Shown here one piece after another: positions 55,301 through 57,793 of a stretch of 64,000 nt of DNA. The position numbers and the translations under genes are program-made. The stretch comes from Pterobdella sp. o SKG-2022 (lineage: Eukaryota; Annelida; Clitellata; Hirudinida; Piscicolidae). The first letter of the stretch is position 1. Every line of letters begins with the position of its first letter. The stretch is from contig OZ038321.1 in the NCBI GenBank assembly GCA_964035795.1, positions 10,482,324 to 10,546,323 of the forward strand, in the 5' to 3' direction. The notes under the pieces were generated by a model, which did not search any database, was not told the origin of the DNA, and saw only the letters and a program-made list of their open reading frames with translations.

Positions 55301-55613
55301 TTACAGAAAACAAAATTTTTAAATTTTTTTTAAAGACTTACCAGGAAACCGTCATTATGTTAAAACAACCTACCAGGTTTTACCGAAAACTCAAAGAAAT
55401 TCTATGCCTACCCAGCAATTAGTTATCATGGTGGGAAAAAGAGAATCTCTCTATGAAATGGTGTTGCAGTTTATCAGGTTTGCTCTTATAAAAACACAGA
55501 ATCAATCTTTATTTTTAGTTTCTTAGTGTTTTTTATTGACATTGAATTGCATTGGAGTCTCCTACTGCTTAAGGATGCTTTTCTGTCACGACCTGAATAA
55601 TGGTAAAATGCAG
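19268..55613 (+). CDS. NELFB: Negative elongation factor B (NELF-B/COBRA1), N-terminal part, multi-exon
   Basis: NELF-B is a HEAT-like scaffold subunit of the NELF complex, which holds RNA polymerase II at promoter-proximal pauses in the nucleus. The gene is recognised from ordered exons that splice in consistent phase (0,2,2,0,0,2,0,0,2) and give conserved blocks: LLPSLKPALPLLDLHG, LEFHQSVFEEF, RPVVMCLMQQLP, NDKELYKESSVEVKQQIW, SLFGDEVSPLF, MVGKRESLYEMVLQF. About 245 codons are visible against roughly 580 in the human protein, so the C-terminal 60% is in or beyond the gap at 55733 and was not found downstream. Introns of 2-11 kb are packed with transposons. A possible 1-bp frameshift in the last exon is the only sign of damage. 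Confidence 0.88.
19438..19508 (+). CDS. NELFB: NELF-B exon 2
   Basis: 71 nt, acceptor ...TCTATAAG, donor CCAG|GTACAA, ends in phase 2. Encodes NNHGILLPSLKPALP followed by LLDLHGIS, one of the best conserved NELF-B blocks. The preceding intron is only 77 nt. Confidence 0.9.
19509..20039 (+). other. NELF-B intron 2, first part
   Basis: AT-rich intronic sequence without recognisable elements apart from a short (TAG)4 at about 19950. Confidence 0.5.
20040..20700 (-). mobile_element. LINE family H, RT thumb to C-terminus
   Basis: On the - strand: IGLSLxxxK-like start (about 20600), a YLGGY-type block in broken frame, ILLYGCEPWLMAKAAVKKVD, GTYTHMLQSQKCF, then a degraded tail. LLYGSETWTLT...KKLDGTYTRML is the standard thumb region of a widespread invertebrate LINE. 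Many stops; EN and catalytic RT absent. Confidence 0.7.
21020..21140 (-). mobile_element. LINE family A, 3' end fragment
   Basis: Homologous to the family A C-terminus and tail at 4890-5040 (RLLYTPATGTPTAV region and TAATATGGATT end), strongly decayed. Confidence 0.6.
21200..21700 (+). mobile_element. LINE family C, RT finger fragment
   Basis: Reads SGPSGILKKA, then KLLEHSMKRLLFKVNQMQYC and DGRSTVYAIFIFKRMQRK, the finger block that corresponds to LLEHGMKVVERLLEK and MQYGFMPGRSTVDAIF in the family C copy at 61758-61930. Deleted and frameshifted. Confidence 0.7.
21730..22255 (-). mobile_element. LINE family B, C-terminal fragment
   Basis: On the - strand: RGRIYSTCVRHTMLHAAETW, then LYRLKRNDLAMIRLMCS, then the MRWFGHVERSV-like and C-terminal segments up to the TTTTTATAGTCC end region near 21735. 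Parallel to the + copy at 8990-9660. Confidence 0.75.
22978..23295 (+). pseudogene. Family C endonuclease C-terminal region
   Basis: 105-codon frame: LVTFKSRKSKSQIDLILTRR then STLAGEKCLSQHKLLRVKLK and a very basic linker. The QID and SQHKLL blocks are the end of the APE endonuclease fold. Confidence 0.75.
24948..25229 (+). pseudogene. Family C ORF2 C-terminal tail
   Basis: Reads RLRSQRLRRFGHILRKPKNS, EGREPVGGSKKTWKNNV and KEVLKNWSWKKAR, the usual LRWFGHVxRM...GRPxKTWxxxVxxDL ending of LINE proteins. A GAT-rich tail follows at 25236-25247. Confidence 0.75.
25552..25644 (+). CDS. NELFB: NELF-B exon 3
   Basis: 93 nt, acceptor TTTTCATCATCAG, donor AAAG|GTGCAG. Starts in phase 2 (AG+A gives Arg) and encodes LEFHQSVFEEFKSKLLSK then IKEISVDNNNSE, directly continuing exon 2 as in the family. 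Confidence 0.92.
25645..26264 (+). other. NELF-B intron 3, first part
   Basis: AT-rich intronic sequence, no element recognised. Confidence 0.5.
26265..26560. repeat. Foldback/MITE element, copy 1 (about 250 bp inverted repeat)
   Basis: Left arm ACACGAAGCTTTCCGTAAG..TTAGCTACATTATCAA (about 26308-26345) pairs with right arm TTGATAATTTAAGCTAGTC...ACGAAAAGCTTCATG (about 26470-26510); the outer parts (AAAGTATTTATT / AATAAAAACTTTG) also pair, and the centre is a second palindrome around CACAATACATTAATAATAG. The same outer and inner arms recur at 54755-54945, and shorter forms at 29425-29500 and 39775-39815. Confidence 0.75.
26820..27075 (-). mobile_element. LINE family G, C-terminal fragment
   Basis: On the - strand MIDKMTNEELFGITGSAPV, then LKFYRLRWTGHLNRMPSHRI and PRLILHGILEEGTRL, homologous along its length to 3075-3290. 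Confidence 0.8.
27076..27609 (+). other. NELF-B intron 3, last part
   Basis: An open frame at 27333-27548 has no recognisable motif and no coding signal. Otherwise AT-rich. Confidence 0.4.
27610..27664 (+). CDS. NELFB: NELF-B exon 4
   Basis: 55 nt, acceptor TTCTCTTAG, donor CAAG|GTACTT. AG+G completes Arg; then YFLLLELLNRTMPAIKVK, corresponding to the YxxLEDLLExxFxLVK segment of NELF-B. Ends in phase 0. Confidence 0.85.
28675..29257 (+). mobile_element. AC-family mini-element (583 bp, internally deleted LINE)
   Basis: Flanked by a perfect 13-bp target-site duplication ATGGTGTTGGCGT (28662-28674 and 29258-29270). It contains a 5' UTR, one ORF joining the LINE N-terminus to its C-terminus, a 3' UTR (AAGGTGCTTGGGT) and an A-rich end. 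All of the endonuclease core and RT is missing, so it must have been mobilised in trans. It inserted into an older member of the same family. Confidence 0.85.
28796..29218 (+). CDS. 140-codon fusion ORF of the mini-element with 2A-like motif
   Basis: Residues 10-28 read WWKKTQLLLVGDVESNLGP, which matches the 2A ribosome-skipping signature (LLxxGDVExNPGP) except for Leu in place of the first Pro of NPGP. 2A-like peptides are known at the N-termini of several APE-type non-LTR ORFs. Residues 29-42 carry WYCTSCTHKLTPYH. From about residue 60 the frame is the LINE C-terminus: HHTRYTLALLRSNKSNFILS, PLCHAHPHDTPLFFICSKI, LLGPESLL and ELLKNWIVLTGT before the stop. There is no internal stop, unlike the larger copies. 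The ATG at 28796 is preserved in the second mini copy near 57940. Whether it is translated is unknown. Confidence 0.7.
   Translation: MACLHRDSDWWKKTQLLLVGDVESNLGPIWYCTSCTHKLTPYHHSKIHHKQPYSIHESTTALDHHTRYTLALLRSNKSNFILSYLNKISPPGPLCHAHPHDTPLFFICSKIRTLLGPESLLNDYVIVAELLKNWIVLTGT
29425..29500. repeat. Foldback/MITE element, copy 2 (short)
   Basis: AAAGCTTTTCGTAAGTCTAG at 29431-29450 is the inverted repeat of CTAGCCTTACGAAAAGCTTT at about 29485-29505, with TTACATTATCAAG / TTGATATTATAAG inside. It sits in the AC-family LINE. Confidence 0.75.
29930..30290 (+). mobile_element. LINE fragment with PHD-like cysteine motif
   Basis: Reads CVFKGVGVSFILCTLCNHWV, HKRCSGLKSKLAS, a CxxC..WVHxxC block found in the thumb region of a common invertebrate LINE, followed by VKQLCYLSDMISA and GGAEASTVARVRYGWKNF. 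One stop in the last block. Related to but not identical with family B. Confidence 0.7.
30371..30781 (-). pseudogene. Family F C-terminal tail with cysteine motifs
   Basis: Begins DYRLPKKVLYDELSTGHRDK, then RRYKDFLKESLSTCHID and DHFTWRHILH, the usual end of this LINE, and closes with CSRCGRTCLSRIGPVSRE and ACSRCGNPHK, a decayed C2H2-type finger as found at the C-terminus of related elements. It overlaps the preceding RT frame by about 75 bases, so a frameshift separates them. Confidence 0.8.
30706..31311 (-). pseudogene. Family F RT palm and thumb
   Basis: 201-codon frame. SRKGLWLIMESLGCPPKFLS follows motif A (which lies just upstream across a frame break), motif B is VNGVKQGCVLAPNLF, motif C is LVQFADDAALIAYT with both aspartates, and the thumb has FGLEINLKKTEVFHQP. 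LFNLRRLQAHTKTC precedes motif C. This is the standard palm of this LINE group. Confidence 0.85.
31743..32186 (-). pseudogene. Family F linker between endonuclease and RT
   Basis: Encodes LQLKLRVMQNEWWTNLSV, DAGDLRGFYEALKVVYGPTY and DRQTLLKDK, the conserved linker before the RT fingers in this LINE group. Ends in a shifted frame near the RT. Confidence 0.75.
32346..32597 (-). pseudogene. Family F endonuclease C-terminal end
   Basis: Encodes the end of the APE endonuclease: WHLFDYVLARQRDLKYVLH, then MPSAECHTDHRLLRC, where SxxxTDHRL is the final catalytic block. The N-terminal endonuclease half is missing (5' truncation). Confidence 0.8.
32640..35095 (+). mobile_element. AC-family LINE, endonuclease and RT, decayed
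   Basis: The + strand is almost G-free over long stretches. Blocks in order: SIIAGDFNADSQSWHSPFTD (about 33000-33060, APE endonuclease), RT start NINIRHLKHLRPIAIKHL (about 33865), IISHIWKSAKIIAI, LSSIAKILEKIILPYIT and HQNGFRTALSTTTALHQI, motif A region MTKVFETVN (about 34240), a degenerate motif B (SQEDVISPTLFK), then ILGLTFDPKLNFSTH, IEYVNTIWSPIFSS and HLHSETKILPLQTHLKLHAS. It ends at about 35095 against a family A copy. No intact frame. Confidence 0.85.
35100..35680 (-). mobile_element. LINE family A, 3' part
   Basis: On the - strand: thumb (WKLSPDVQLPGVNFKKLLP, ENWTPTVAVLQRLQRNDRSM, IRWICGAKPK), the LRWNGHLRRSS-type block and the C-terminus (MESYDLEDADPLNKAEWRK, RLLYTSATGTPTAV) with 3' end near 35112. 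5' truncated. Same structure as 48540-49060. Confidence 0.85.
35690..37200 (+). mobile_element. hAT element, ZBED5/SCAND3-like transposase remnant
   Basis: Frame 35887-36216 reads NAIKWQNCVGACANGAAAM, GVVTRIKEVAPKSKFTHC, SLKTVLDESVKVVNFIKS, the central catalytic region of ZBED5-type hAT transposases (family: CVGVCTDGAxAM...HCxxH; here TDG has become ANG). Later pieces: LFYLYFSEHLDEY, IRNSYAKVALP and, at 36890-37030, NKYRSKLDLGLYLGLKLAKI, the C-terminal dimerisation end. The sequence GGTTGAGAACCACTG at about 37180-37196 looks like a hAT 3' terminal repeat. Dead: stops and an altered catalytic block. Confidence 0.8.
37205..37618 (+). other. NELF-B intron 4, last part
   Basis: AT-rich intronic sequence, no element recognised. 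Confidence 0.5.
37619..37684 (+). CDS. NELFB: NELF-B exon 5
   Basis: 66 nt, phase 0 at both ends, acceptor GATTCTCTCTAG, donor ACAG|GTAGTT. Encodes ILRPVVMCLMQQLPTIP, matching the PVVMCVMKHLPxVP block of the family. It is preceded by a 10-kb intron full of LINE and hAT remnants. Confidence 0.92.
37855..38015. repeat. Hairpin element with CCAAAAGCCAC ends
   Basis: CCCAAAAGCCACATGGC near 37858 and GTGGCTTTTGGG near 38000 are inverted. The centre GTGAATATAATTTCAGAAAACTAG / CTAGTATTTTGAAATTATATTC is a near-perfect palindrome around TTAAGATACTTAA. Typical of a MITE or foldback element. No second copy in the window. Confidence 0.65.
38040..39225 (-). mobile_element. LINE family A, internally deleted (endonuclease joined to C-terminus)
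   Basis: On the - strand: 5' UTR (39225-38970), endonuclease start (TTFKVAYLNVGSLKRRCSEV, 38967-38650), FYDELQKYIMKVPTSVSLIP and CFPKRESH (38639-38480), then directly ENWTPTVAVLQTIAQR and the C-terminal MIRWKYGGKPK...LRWYGHV...GGRSRGR and 3' end with (AAT)n. The linker and whole RT, which are present in the 50860-53455 copy, are missing at a junction near 38455-38470. Both element ends are intact. Confidence 0.85.
39500..39665 (-). mobile_element. LINE family A/B RT finger fragment
   Basis: On the - strand a decayed MQFGLFFGKTAIGTVFIVNQ block corresponds to QCGFMxGRSxTDAIFIxRQ; a remnant of VFxDLEKAF follows. Confidence 0.5.
39775..39815. repeat. Foldback/MITE half-copy
   Basis: CACGAAGCTTTTCGTAAGAT followed by TTACATTATCAAG, one arm of the foldback family seen at 26265, 29425 and 54755. 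Confidence 0.6.
39990..40102 (+). CDS. NELFB: NELF-B exon 6
   Basis: 113 nt, acceptor TTACATTCAG, donor CTAA|GTAATC, ends in phase 2. Encodes NDKELYKESSVEVKQQIW and SLFGDEVSPLFT, the most diagnostic NELF-B stretch in the window (family: ADKELYxxxxVEVKRQIW, LFGDEVSPLL). Confidence 0.95.
40384..40565 (+). mobile_element. tRNA-derived SINE, copy 2
   Basis: Head with TTAGCTCAGCTGG (A box), TTAGA-CTAACTA-TCTAA and a damaged B box (GGGTTCAATACG), body AATTAGCAGCTGTTTCAAAG and tail ACGCTTTATAAATACCGCAT followed by TATATTACATTA. Same family as 4551-4733. Confidence 0.8.
40566..40889 (+). other. NELF-B intron 6 sequence
   Basis: No recognisable element. Confidence 0.4.
40890..41220 (-). mobile_element. 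LINE RT palm fragment with YVDD
   Basis: On the - strand KKLLFMAFVDTEKAF (motif A, about 41190-41150), ILWWTTRKL, then after a deletion ELLYVDDLLFISLV (motif C, about 40950-40910). Fits family A/B-like LINE RT with motif B deleted. Confidence 0.6.
41640..42110 (-). mobile_element. LINE family F-like fragments
   Basis: On the - strand DKATKLQNLADRNDAKGF (about 42100-42040) is the linker block before RT (compare 32010-31960), and CFECSMIRLFRICLVGHLKK (about 41900-41840) resembles the C-terminal zinc finger of this LINE group. The RT between them is missing. Confidence 0.45.
42114..42290 (-). mobile_element. tRNA-derived SINE, copy 3
   Basis: Very similar to 4551-4733 throughout: TATAGCTCAATGG A box, TTAGA-CTAATTG-TCTAA, GGGTTCAATCCC B box, CACCTGTTCCACAGTG body, AAAGCGCTTTATAAATACCG tail with CATTACATTACATTG end. 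Confidence 0.85.
42330..42625 (-). mobile_element. LINE RT thumb fragment
   Basis: On the - strand KKKTEVMISNVPSPSSQCSM, preceded by a degenerate GLKI segment: the xKKTEVM thumb block that follows the catalytic box in several LINE families here. Confidence 0.5.
42626..42800 (-). mobile_element. LINE family A 5' UTR fragment
   Basis: Matches the family A 5' UTR: GGTAGCAGGTATCGAC-type segment, TTGACAACGACAAAGCAAAC and the 5' start region (AAACTATACTAAACTTG). Confidence 0.7.
43060..43402 (+). mobile_element. LINE family B, C-terminal fragment with (TTGA)n tail
   Basis: Frame 43128-43376: MRWFGHVERSVGWISQVRK, CKKPGRPKETCNELILHDK, DPLDRSKWKSRLRDR and the end KKRVIKRI-stop, with upstream LGIRGVEVILRTSR. 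The tail is about six TTGA units (43376-43402). This is the cleanest family B C-terminus and defines its 3' end. Confidence 0.85.
43437..44100 (+). mobile_element. LINE family C-like, thumb to C-terminus
   Basis: Frame 43437-43727 holds DGRKITEVQMIDKKLEVVND, MRFLGDMISVVGGCELSSI and CESVCRKFRQYC; later pieces give LRWFGLVVRSS and GRPQMTWEE. The end AATGATGATGATATT is a GAT-rich tail as at 25236. Confidence 0.7.
44366..44429 (+). CDS. NELFB: NELF-B exon 7
   Basis: 64 nt, acceptor AAAATACATAG, donor CCAA|GTAAGT (consensus). AA+C completes Asn, then YIEAKEEQMNS and LSTHQASFFQ, corresponding to the YIxEKExxLFSxxLSxLHNFF segment. Phase 0 at the end. A family B LINE sits about 150 bases downstream in the next intron. 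Confidence 0.85.
44465..44579. repeat. Long direct repeat, 5' copy
   Basis: TTGGTTACCGTTATGTTAAA through CATCGAACATTGTGGAGTTT. Repeated at 46262-46391 with two substitutions, a one-base indel and a 12-13 base difference near the end. It brackets the family B LINE. Confidence 0.85.
44973..45353 (+). pseudogene. Family B linker between endonuclease and RT
   Basis: 126-codon frame in which the second half is in the LINE frame: AYQAAKRASNLVVHIAKIDV, FKKINPRSVEIYRLAKQMRR, VIEAKPVRNNNGQMSLD and EAWREHYMHLLDVEFS, the helical linker preceding LINE RT. A frameshift near 44970 separates it from the endonuclease part. Confidence 0.75.
45366..45719 (+). pseudogene. Family B RT fingers
   Basis: 117-codon frame: MVRKAINKMTFGKAAGPSGI, VAEVLKAAGSSG, HIPSEWQESHIVSVYKGKGD and NRSNYRGLKLIDQVMKVLKR, the conserved finger region of LINE RT, well preserved. 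It ends in a frameshift at 45715 just before the next block. Confidence 0.85.
45709..46089 (+). pseudogene. Family B RT palm fused to C-terminal tail (deletion joint)
   Basis: Encodes MQCGFMQGRGANDAIFILR, motif A LYLAFIDLEKAFDRVPRKV, IVQSMYKEVRSRVRV, motif B VWVGIHQGSVLSPL and then at about 46035 switches to VDFSGAKVGFRYLQ, which is the WISQVRKLD region of the C-terminus in another frame (compare 43167). Motif C and the thumb are deleted. The nucleotides GATTTCTCAGGTGCGAAAGTTGG mark the joint. Confidence 0.85.
46262..46391. repeat. Long direct repeat, 3' copy
   Basis: Second copy of 44465-44579, starting immediately after the (TTGA)n tail. Contains an extra TTTTTTGACATT segment near the end. 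Confidence 0.85.
46392..46694 (+). other. NELF-B intron 7 sequence
   Basis: AT-rich, no element recognised. Confidence 0.4.
46695..46890. repeat. Hairpin element with GAGGATTTAGAAGAACACG arms
   Basis: Left arm ...TTCAGATTATGAGGATTTAG, AAGAACACG (about 46714-46742) is inverted at CTTCTAAATCCTCATATTCTGAA (about 46848-46872). Inner arms TTAACTTGTTGAAAATT / AATTTTCAACAAGTTAA pair as well. Confidence 0.75.
46955..47525. repeat. Larger inverted-repeat unit enclosing a Penelope-like fragment
   Basis: About 60-bp arms: ACTATGAGGATTTATAAGAA, CACGTAGAGAAAATTTTTG.. at 46965-47030, and its inverse ..AAAATTTTCTCTACGTGTTC, TCATAAATGCCCATAGT at 47465-47520. The arm is shared with the hairpin at 46695-46890. 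Confidence 0.75.
47195..47460 (-). pseudogene. Penelope-like endonuclease-region C-terminal fragment
   Basis: On the - strand ILKHVRQYNNDQINWDKAEI, KNILQKNFLVRESLEIKKHN and TIISVYNDPQ. The H...INWDxAxII...RxxxExxxI pattern is the C-terminal part of the GIY-YIG endonuclease module of Penelope-like elements. The GIY-YIG core itself is not visible. One in-frame stop near the end. It lies inside the inverted repeats at 46955-47525. Confidence 0.55.
47526..48104 (+). other. NELF-B intron 7 sequence
   Basis: AT-rich, no element recognised. Confidence 0.4.
48105..48470 (-). mobile_element. Family A mini-element, copy 1 (5' UTR joined to 3' tail)
   Basis: On the - strand it begins with the family A 5' UTR (CATGACGTTAAACTGCACCG, GGTAGCAGGTATCG, GGCAAACTGCCCAAATGTGG) up to the region of the ORF start (TTTGTCCCAAATAAAATGG), has about 45 AT-rich bases (TCACTTTAATGTTGTATCAA), then the last 55 bases of the LINE (GCCGACTGGTGTCAACCCC, AGCTACTGGGACACGTACAG) and the end TAATCTAATT. 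About 360 bp, no ORF. The copy at 60486-60745 has the same joint. Confidence 0.8.
48540..49060 (-). mobile_element. LINE family A, C-terminal part
   Basis: Colinear with 35108-35680: 3' end TAATCTAATATAA, C-terminal block, RHLRRxxC region, thumb with QLPGxNLNxCxQN and the Arg-Leu-Gln-Arg stretch in broken frames. Ends at about 49060 against the RTE element. Confidence 0.75.
49485..50019 (+). pseudogene. RTE endonuclease (APE-type)
   Basis: Two frames joined by one frameshift near 49815. The first: MRKYNLKILGLSAISWIGSR, GGDTIIHSGKDEDQPHTHG, ALLSWKFFSPRIFTACFNSK, VTIIQFYAPTN. The second: DIFMGDMNAKVCADNTNSK, QIMDRHGIGVQNEKGG, FNDLVIRGTSFVHNTIYKTT. ISExRW has become ISAISW, so the catalytic Glu is gone; GDMNAKV is retained. 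The SDHHL block is visible downstream in another frame (about 50125). Confidence 0.85.
50660..50770 (+). repeat. Unclassified dispersed repeat, copy 1
   Basis: Homologue of 54430-54540, at the broken 3' end of the RTE copy. Confidence 0.55.
50860..53455 (-). mobile_element. LINE family A, longest copy
   Basis: On the - strand: 5' UTR (53455-53170), endonuclease (LNVGSLKSRG-type start, decayed, 53140-52680; GGWNGHAGEKADGF and EYDTHNFKGERIQKLAMAKK, 52630-52418), linker (52414-51682), RT fingers, motif A (51300-51240) and motif C WELLYADDLV (about 51040-51010), where the catalytic YADD box is intact. It stops before the C-terminal tail, at about 50860 next to the RTE copy. Numerous stops. Confidence 0.85.
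51682..52414 (-). pseudogene. Family A endonuclease end and linker
   Basis: Frame 52414-51854: FLEKDVQHLLVCELGHNILK, RLRTWKLRDSAVAKEFAIF, ELFEEANIVKEAYNESKRVA, KKIYHLARQMESRNRD; the next frame (to 51682) adds MSAWVEHHERLSNVE and the beginning of the RT (FVSPIFGSPPSVT). The best preserved version of this linker in the window, 186 codons uninterrupted. Confidence 0.8.
53456..53750 (+). other. NELF-B intron 7 sequence
   Basis: AT-rich with a short (GTTT)n run (about 53605-53630). No element recognised. Confidence 0.4.
53752..53826 (+). mobile_element. tRNA-like sequence, SINE head without the family tail
   Basis: GGCCCGC and GCGGGCC pair perfectly as an acceptor stem; A box TAGCTCAGCTGG and B box GGGTTCAATCCC are canonical; the anticodon arm TTAGA-CTAGTTA-TCTAA would place AGT (Thr). 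It is clearly homologous to the heads of the SINEs at 4551, 40384 and 42114, but the body and AAAGCGC tail do not follow. The T stem pairs poorly and the spacing before the D stem is off by one, so a functional tRNA gene is less likely than a solo SINE head. Confidence 0.65.
53827..54419 (+). other. NELF-B intron 7 sequence
   Basis: AT-rich; contains only the candidate microexon at 54237-54260. Confidence 0.4.
54237..54260 (+). CDS. NELFB: NELF-B candidate microexon 8
   Basis: 24 nt encoding NLSPKKGL between AATCAG and CTTG|GTAGTT. It would supply the SP(S)PKxRR-like loop expected between exons 7 and 9 and keeps phase 0. The acceptor lacks a pyrimidine tract and the segment is shorter than the family loop, so this is tentative; exon 7 could also splice directly to 55416 or to an exon I missed. 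Confidence 0.3.
54420..54545 (+). repeat. Unclassified dispersed repeat, copy 2
   Basis: ACACATCCATTGTGACGTTA, CCAACAGTAACTTTTTTGAT, AAGCCTGCTATCCAAAGGTG, GCGCCAAATTGATGC matches 50660-50770 closely. In both it reads as (T/H)SNLFDRPxIQxRRQIxxxRxYIxMI, so it may be the coding end of another retroelement. Here it runs directly into a family A 5' UTR. Confidence 0.55.
54545..54655 (+). mobile_element. LINE family A 5' UTR fragment, sense orientation
   Basis: AATTGATACTCTGGTATCG, TCTCATTTGC, AACAGCGGATCTTGAATCAG and TTGGACGTTAG match the family A 5' UTR (compare inverse of 48240-48370). Confidence 0.7.
54755..54945. repeat. Foldback/MITE element, copy 3 (near-perfect palindrome)
   Basis: ACAAAGTATTTATTAAATGA, CACGAAGCTTTTCGTAAAGC and TAGCTTACATATCAA are mirrored by TTGATAATGTAAGCTAGC, CTTACGAAAAGCTTCATGTC and ATTTAATAAATACTTTGT. 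Pairing extends outward through AAAAGTAAAGACAA / TTGTCCTTACTTTT to CAGCTGTATAA at both ends, about 190 bp in total. Same family as 26265-26560. Confidence 0.85.
55416..55477 (+). CDS. NELFB: NELF-B exon 9
   Basis: 62 nt, acceptor TGCCTACCCAG, donor ATCAG|GTTTGC, ends in phase 2. Encodes QLVIMVGKRESLYEMVLQF, matching the LxxMVGKxxxLYDMVLQFL block of NELF-B. Confidence 0.92.
55519..55613 (+). CDS. NELFB: NELF-B exon 10 (apparent frameshift)
   Basis: After a 41-nt intron (acceptor TTATTTTTAG) the frame gives FLVFFIDIELHWSLLLLKDA, similar in position to LFLRTRNVHYCTLRAELLM, but then hits a stop. Shifting frame by one near 55585 gives CHDLNNGKMQ up to donor CAG|GTACTG, which matches HDLDVGEIC. 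So the exon is probably real with a one-base error or mutation. An alternative acceptor at 55573 (GCTTAAG) would avoid the shift but lose about 17 conserved residues. Confidence 0.55.
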
Positions 55614-55675
55614 GTACTGAAATTGGAAGATTTATTATAATACCTTTTTTATTTGGCCTGTTTGATGATATTACA

Positions 55676-55732
55676 ACGGCAAAACAAACTGCCCAAGTGT
55701 TTGTATTCGATAATTTCGTATTGGACGTTAGC
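55676..55732 (+). mobile_element. LINE family A 5' UTR fragment, running into the gap
   Basis: AAACTGCCCAAGTGTTTGTA, TTCGATAATTTCGTATTGG, ACGTTAGC matches the family A 5' UTR; the remainder is in the N run. Confidence 0.65.
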
Positions 55733-55932
55733 NNNNNNNNNNNNNNNNNNNNNNNNNNNNNNNNNNNNNNNNNNNNNNNNNNNNNNNNNNNNNNNNNNNN
55801 NNNNNNNNNNNNNNNNNNNNNNNNNNNNNNNNNNNNNNNNNNNNNNNNNNNNNNNNNNNNNNNNNNNNNNNNNNNNNNNNNNNNNNNNNNNNNNNNNNNN
55901 NNNNNNNNNNNNNNNNNNNNNNNNNNNNNNNN
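55733..55932. other. Assembly gap (N run)
   Basis: 200 N. It separates the last recognised NELF-B exon from the rest of the window. Confidence 1.
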
Positions 55933-56009
55933 AAACCATCGCTTTAAGGGATGCCTATGTTAGTGGAAAAGTTGGGTTCTTCTTCAAAATTATTTTTTCT
56001 CACTTTTAA

Positions 56010-57330
56010 TTCAGTTTCAGTAAGAAGAAAATCAATGAGCTTTGTATCTTGAGGATTGAGAATACCTTTTACTATTCCCATCAACTCTCTCTGTCTACTG
56101 TATCAAATACGTTTGACGTATCTATTCTTTGTTTTGTTAATTTTGCTTGAGAGCTTATTGATTTTGCCATATATAACTGAAGAGTTCACGCCACATCTTC
56201 TATTGACCTGCCTTTTCTGTAAGCTGCTTGGCTGGGTGAAATATATTTTTCTATTGTAGATCTTATTTTCTCTAGAGGGATGGTTCATATTATTTTTTTT
56301 ATTATTGATAGACATATGATTGGTCTTGTTTTGTTTACTGTTTTTGGTTTGTTGGGTTTTTGGATTGGTATTAAATGCCAAGTCCAAGTTGATGTGGGAG
56401 ATTATTGTTTATTGTATCATTCAAAATATCAGTGAGCTGTTTTATTGTTATTATATCGAGTCTTCGCATCATTTCTGCTACCAATTTATCATAACCTGAT
56501 GCCTAGTTGTTTTTAAGTTTGTTTAGAGCATCTATGACTTTTTTGTTTGTGATGTTGACTTTAATGGAGGTTGTTGATGGGTTTTCCAATGGAGATTTAG
56601 TTTTGATTGATTTTTTGGTGATTTTTTCTTGATAAAATTCGGTCAGATCTTGTTGTGTGTAGCGTGGTGAAGTTTTTGTGTGTATATTCTCAATTTTGAG
56701 TTGTTTTATGGCTTTGTACATTCTTGAGTTGTAATTGCTATATTCAATTTCTATCAATTGTTCTTCTGTAATTTGCAAATTATTCTAAGAGTATTTTTTG
56801 TTAATTGTTTTTTGTAGTTTATTTTTGACTTTGTAAAGTTCAGTTTTTAATGCCTGTTTCAGGTTACAGTATTTGATTAATTTTGTTTTTCAGTTTTATG
56901 ATTTCTATATCATCAGTTTTTTTGTCTTATGATCTTCAGAGCTGATTGATAAACTATTTTTTGAAAATTATCTAAATTAATATTTTTATTATTGAGATAT
57001 TTTGTTTTGATAATTCCATCAAGGCTTGATATTGGTTTATGAAAGTCAAGTTTTGTATTGTGTGACGGTTTTTTCATAACTGGTGAGGTTTTGGTAGCTC
57101 GAGGGTCATTTTGACAAGTCTGTGGTTTGTGGGAATTTTTATGCCTGAGAAGCTCCTTGAATTTTTAATGAATTTTTTCATTTTTTGAGAAGTGATCAGA
57201 TAATTTATTGTGTTGTAGACAGTTTTTCCATTAAGATTTCTTTGCCAGGTTGTTAGATGTCTGGCAGGATGTTTGAAGATGGTATTGTTGGCAATCAGAT
57301 TATTTAAACTAAAAAATTTCATTCAAAATA
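56010..57330 (-). mobile_element. LINE family K, endonuclease end and RT start
   Basis: On the - strand: endonuclease C-terminus (HLTTWQRNLNGKTVYNTINY, NSRSFSGIKIPTNHRLVKMT, 57322-57074), linker (57000-56800), MYKAIKQLKIENI and NITNKKVIDALNKLKNN, GYDKLVAEMMRRL (56778-56480) and a degraded IxPIIxLSxxxKI block to about 56100, with QKRQVNRRCGVNSSVIYG in place of the QxAYRxGRSTxEQVF region. Palm motifs are absent. A distinct LINE lineage from A, C, AC and F. Confidence 0.75.
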
Positions 57331-57793
57331 TTTTCACTTTTGTTTTCACTCCCTCTTGCAAAATTTCTTTTGTGGTTTGATTTTTGAAAATTTCTGCCTA
57401 TTTAGGTAAAATAGCGAGTACTTGCGCGAACCAGCCTTGTCAGAAGCAATCCGTACATAAAAGCATCGGTAATTAAAATGTACAGAGCATTTTGAAAAGT
57501 CTAGACTATTCTCAAAATGCCACTATTGATTCTAATACCGCGGCATCTTATATGGTAAAAGCATCAACATGCCAATTACACCCAAATACTTTATATGCAG
57601 TCATTTTATGCCGAGGAGTGTGACCATAGCCCAATAAATTTTCAATCTATAAAATCTGACAATCTATAAAATAATTTAACTTAGACATGCACAACAGTAT
57701 AATCTGCTATAGTTGTTTCTAGTTAGAAAAGTGAGAGGATCCTTTAATTTCAATAAACTTTTTTCCAACACCTGTCATGAAGGAGAGGTCTTA
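57331..57793 (+). other. Unassigned sequence
   Basis: No gene or repeat recognised. Confidence 0.4.

Noticed and set aside
55333..55377. Additional NELF-B exon (CCAG|GAAACC...ACCAG|GT)
   Set aside because: Its product does not match the family at this position and it lies before the block it would resemble.
55649..56009. Reading frames crossing the second N run
   Set aside because: Artefacts of the gap; flanking sequence shows a LINE UTR on one side and no coding signal on the other.
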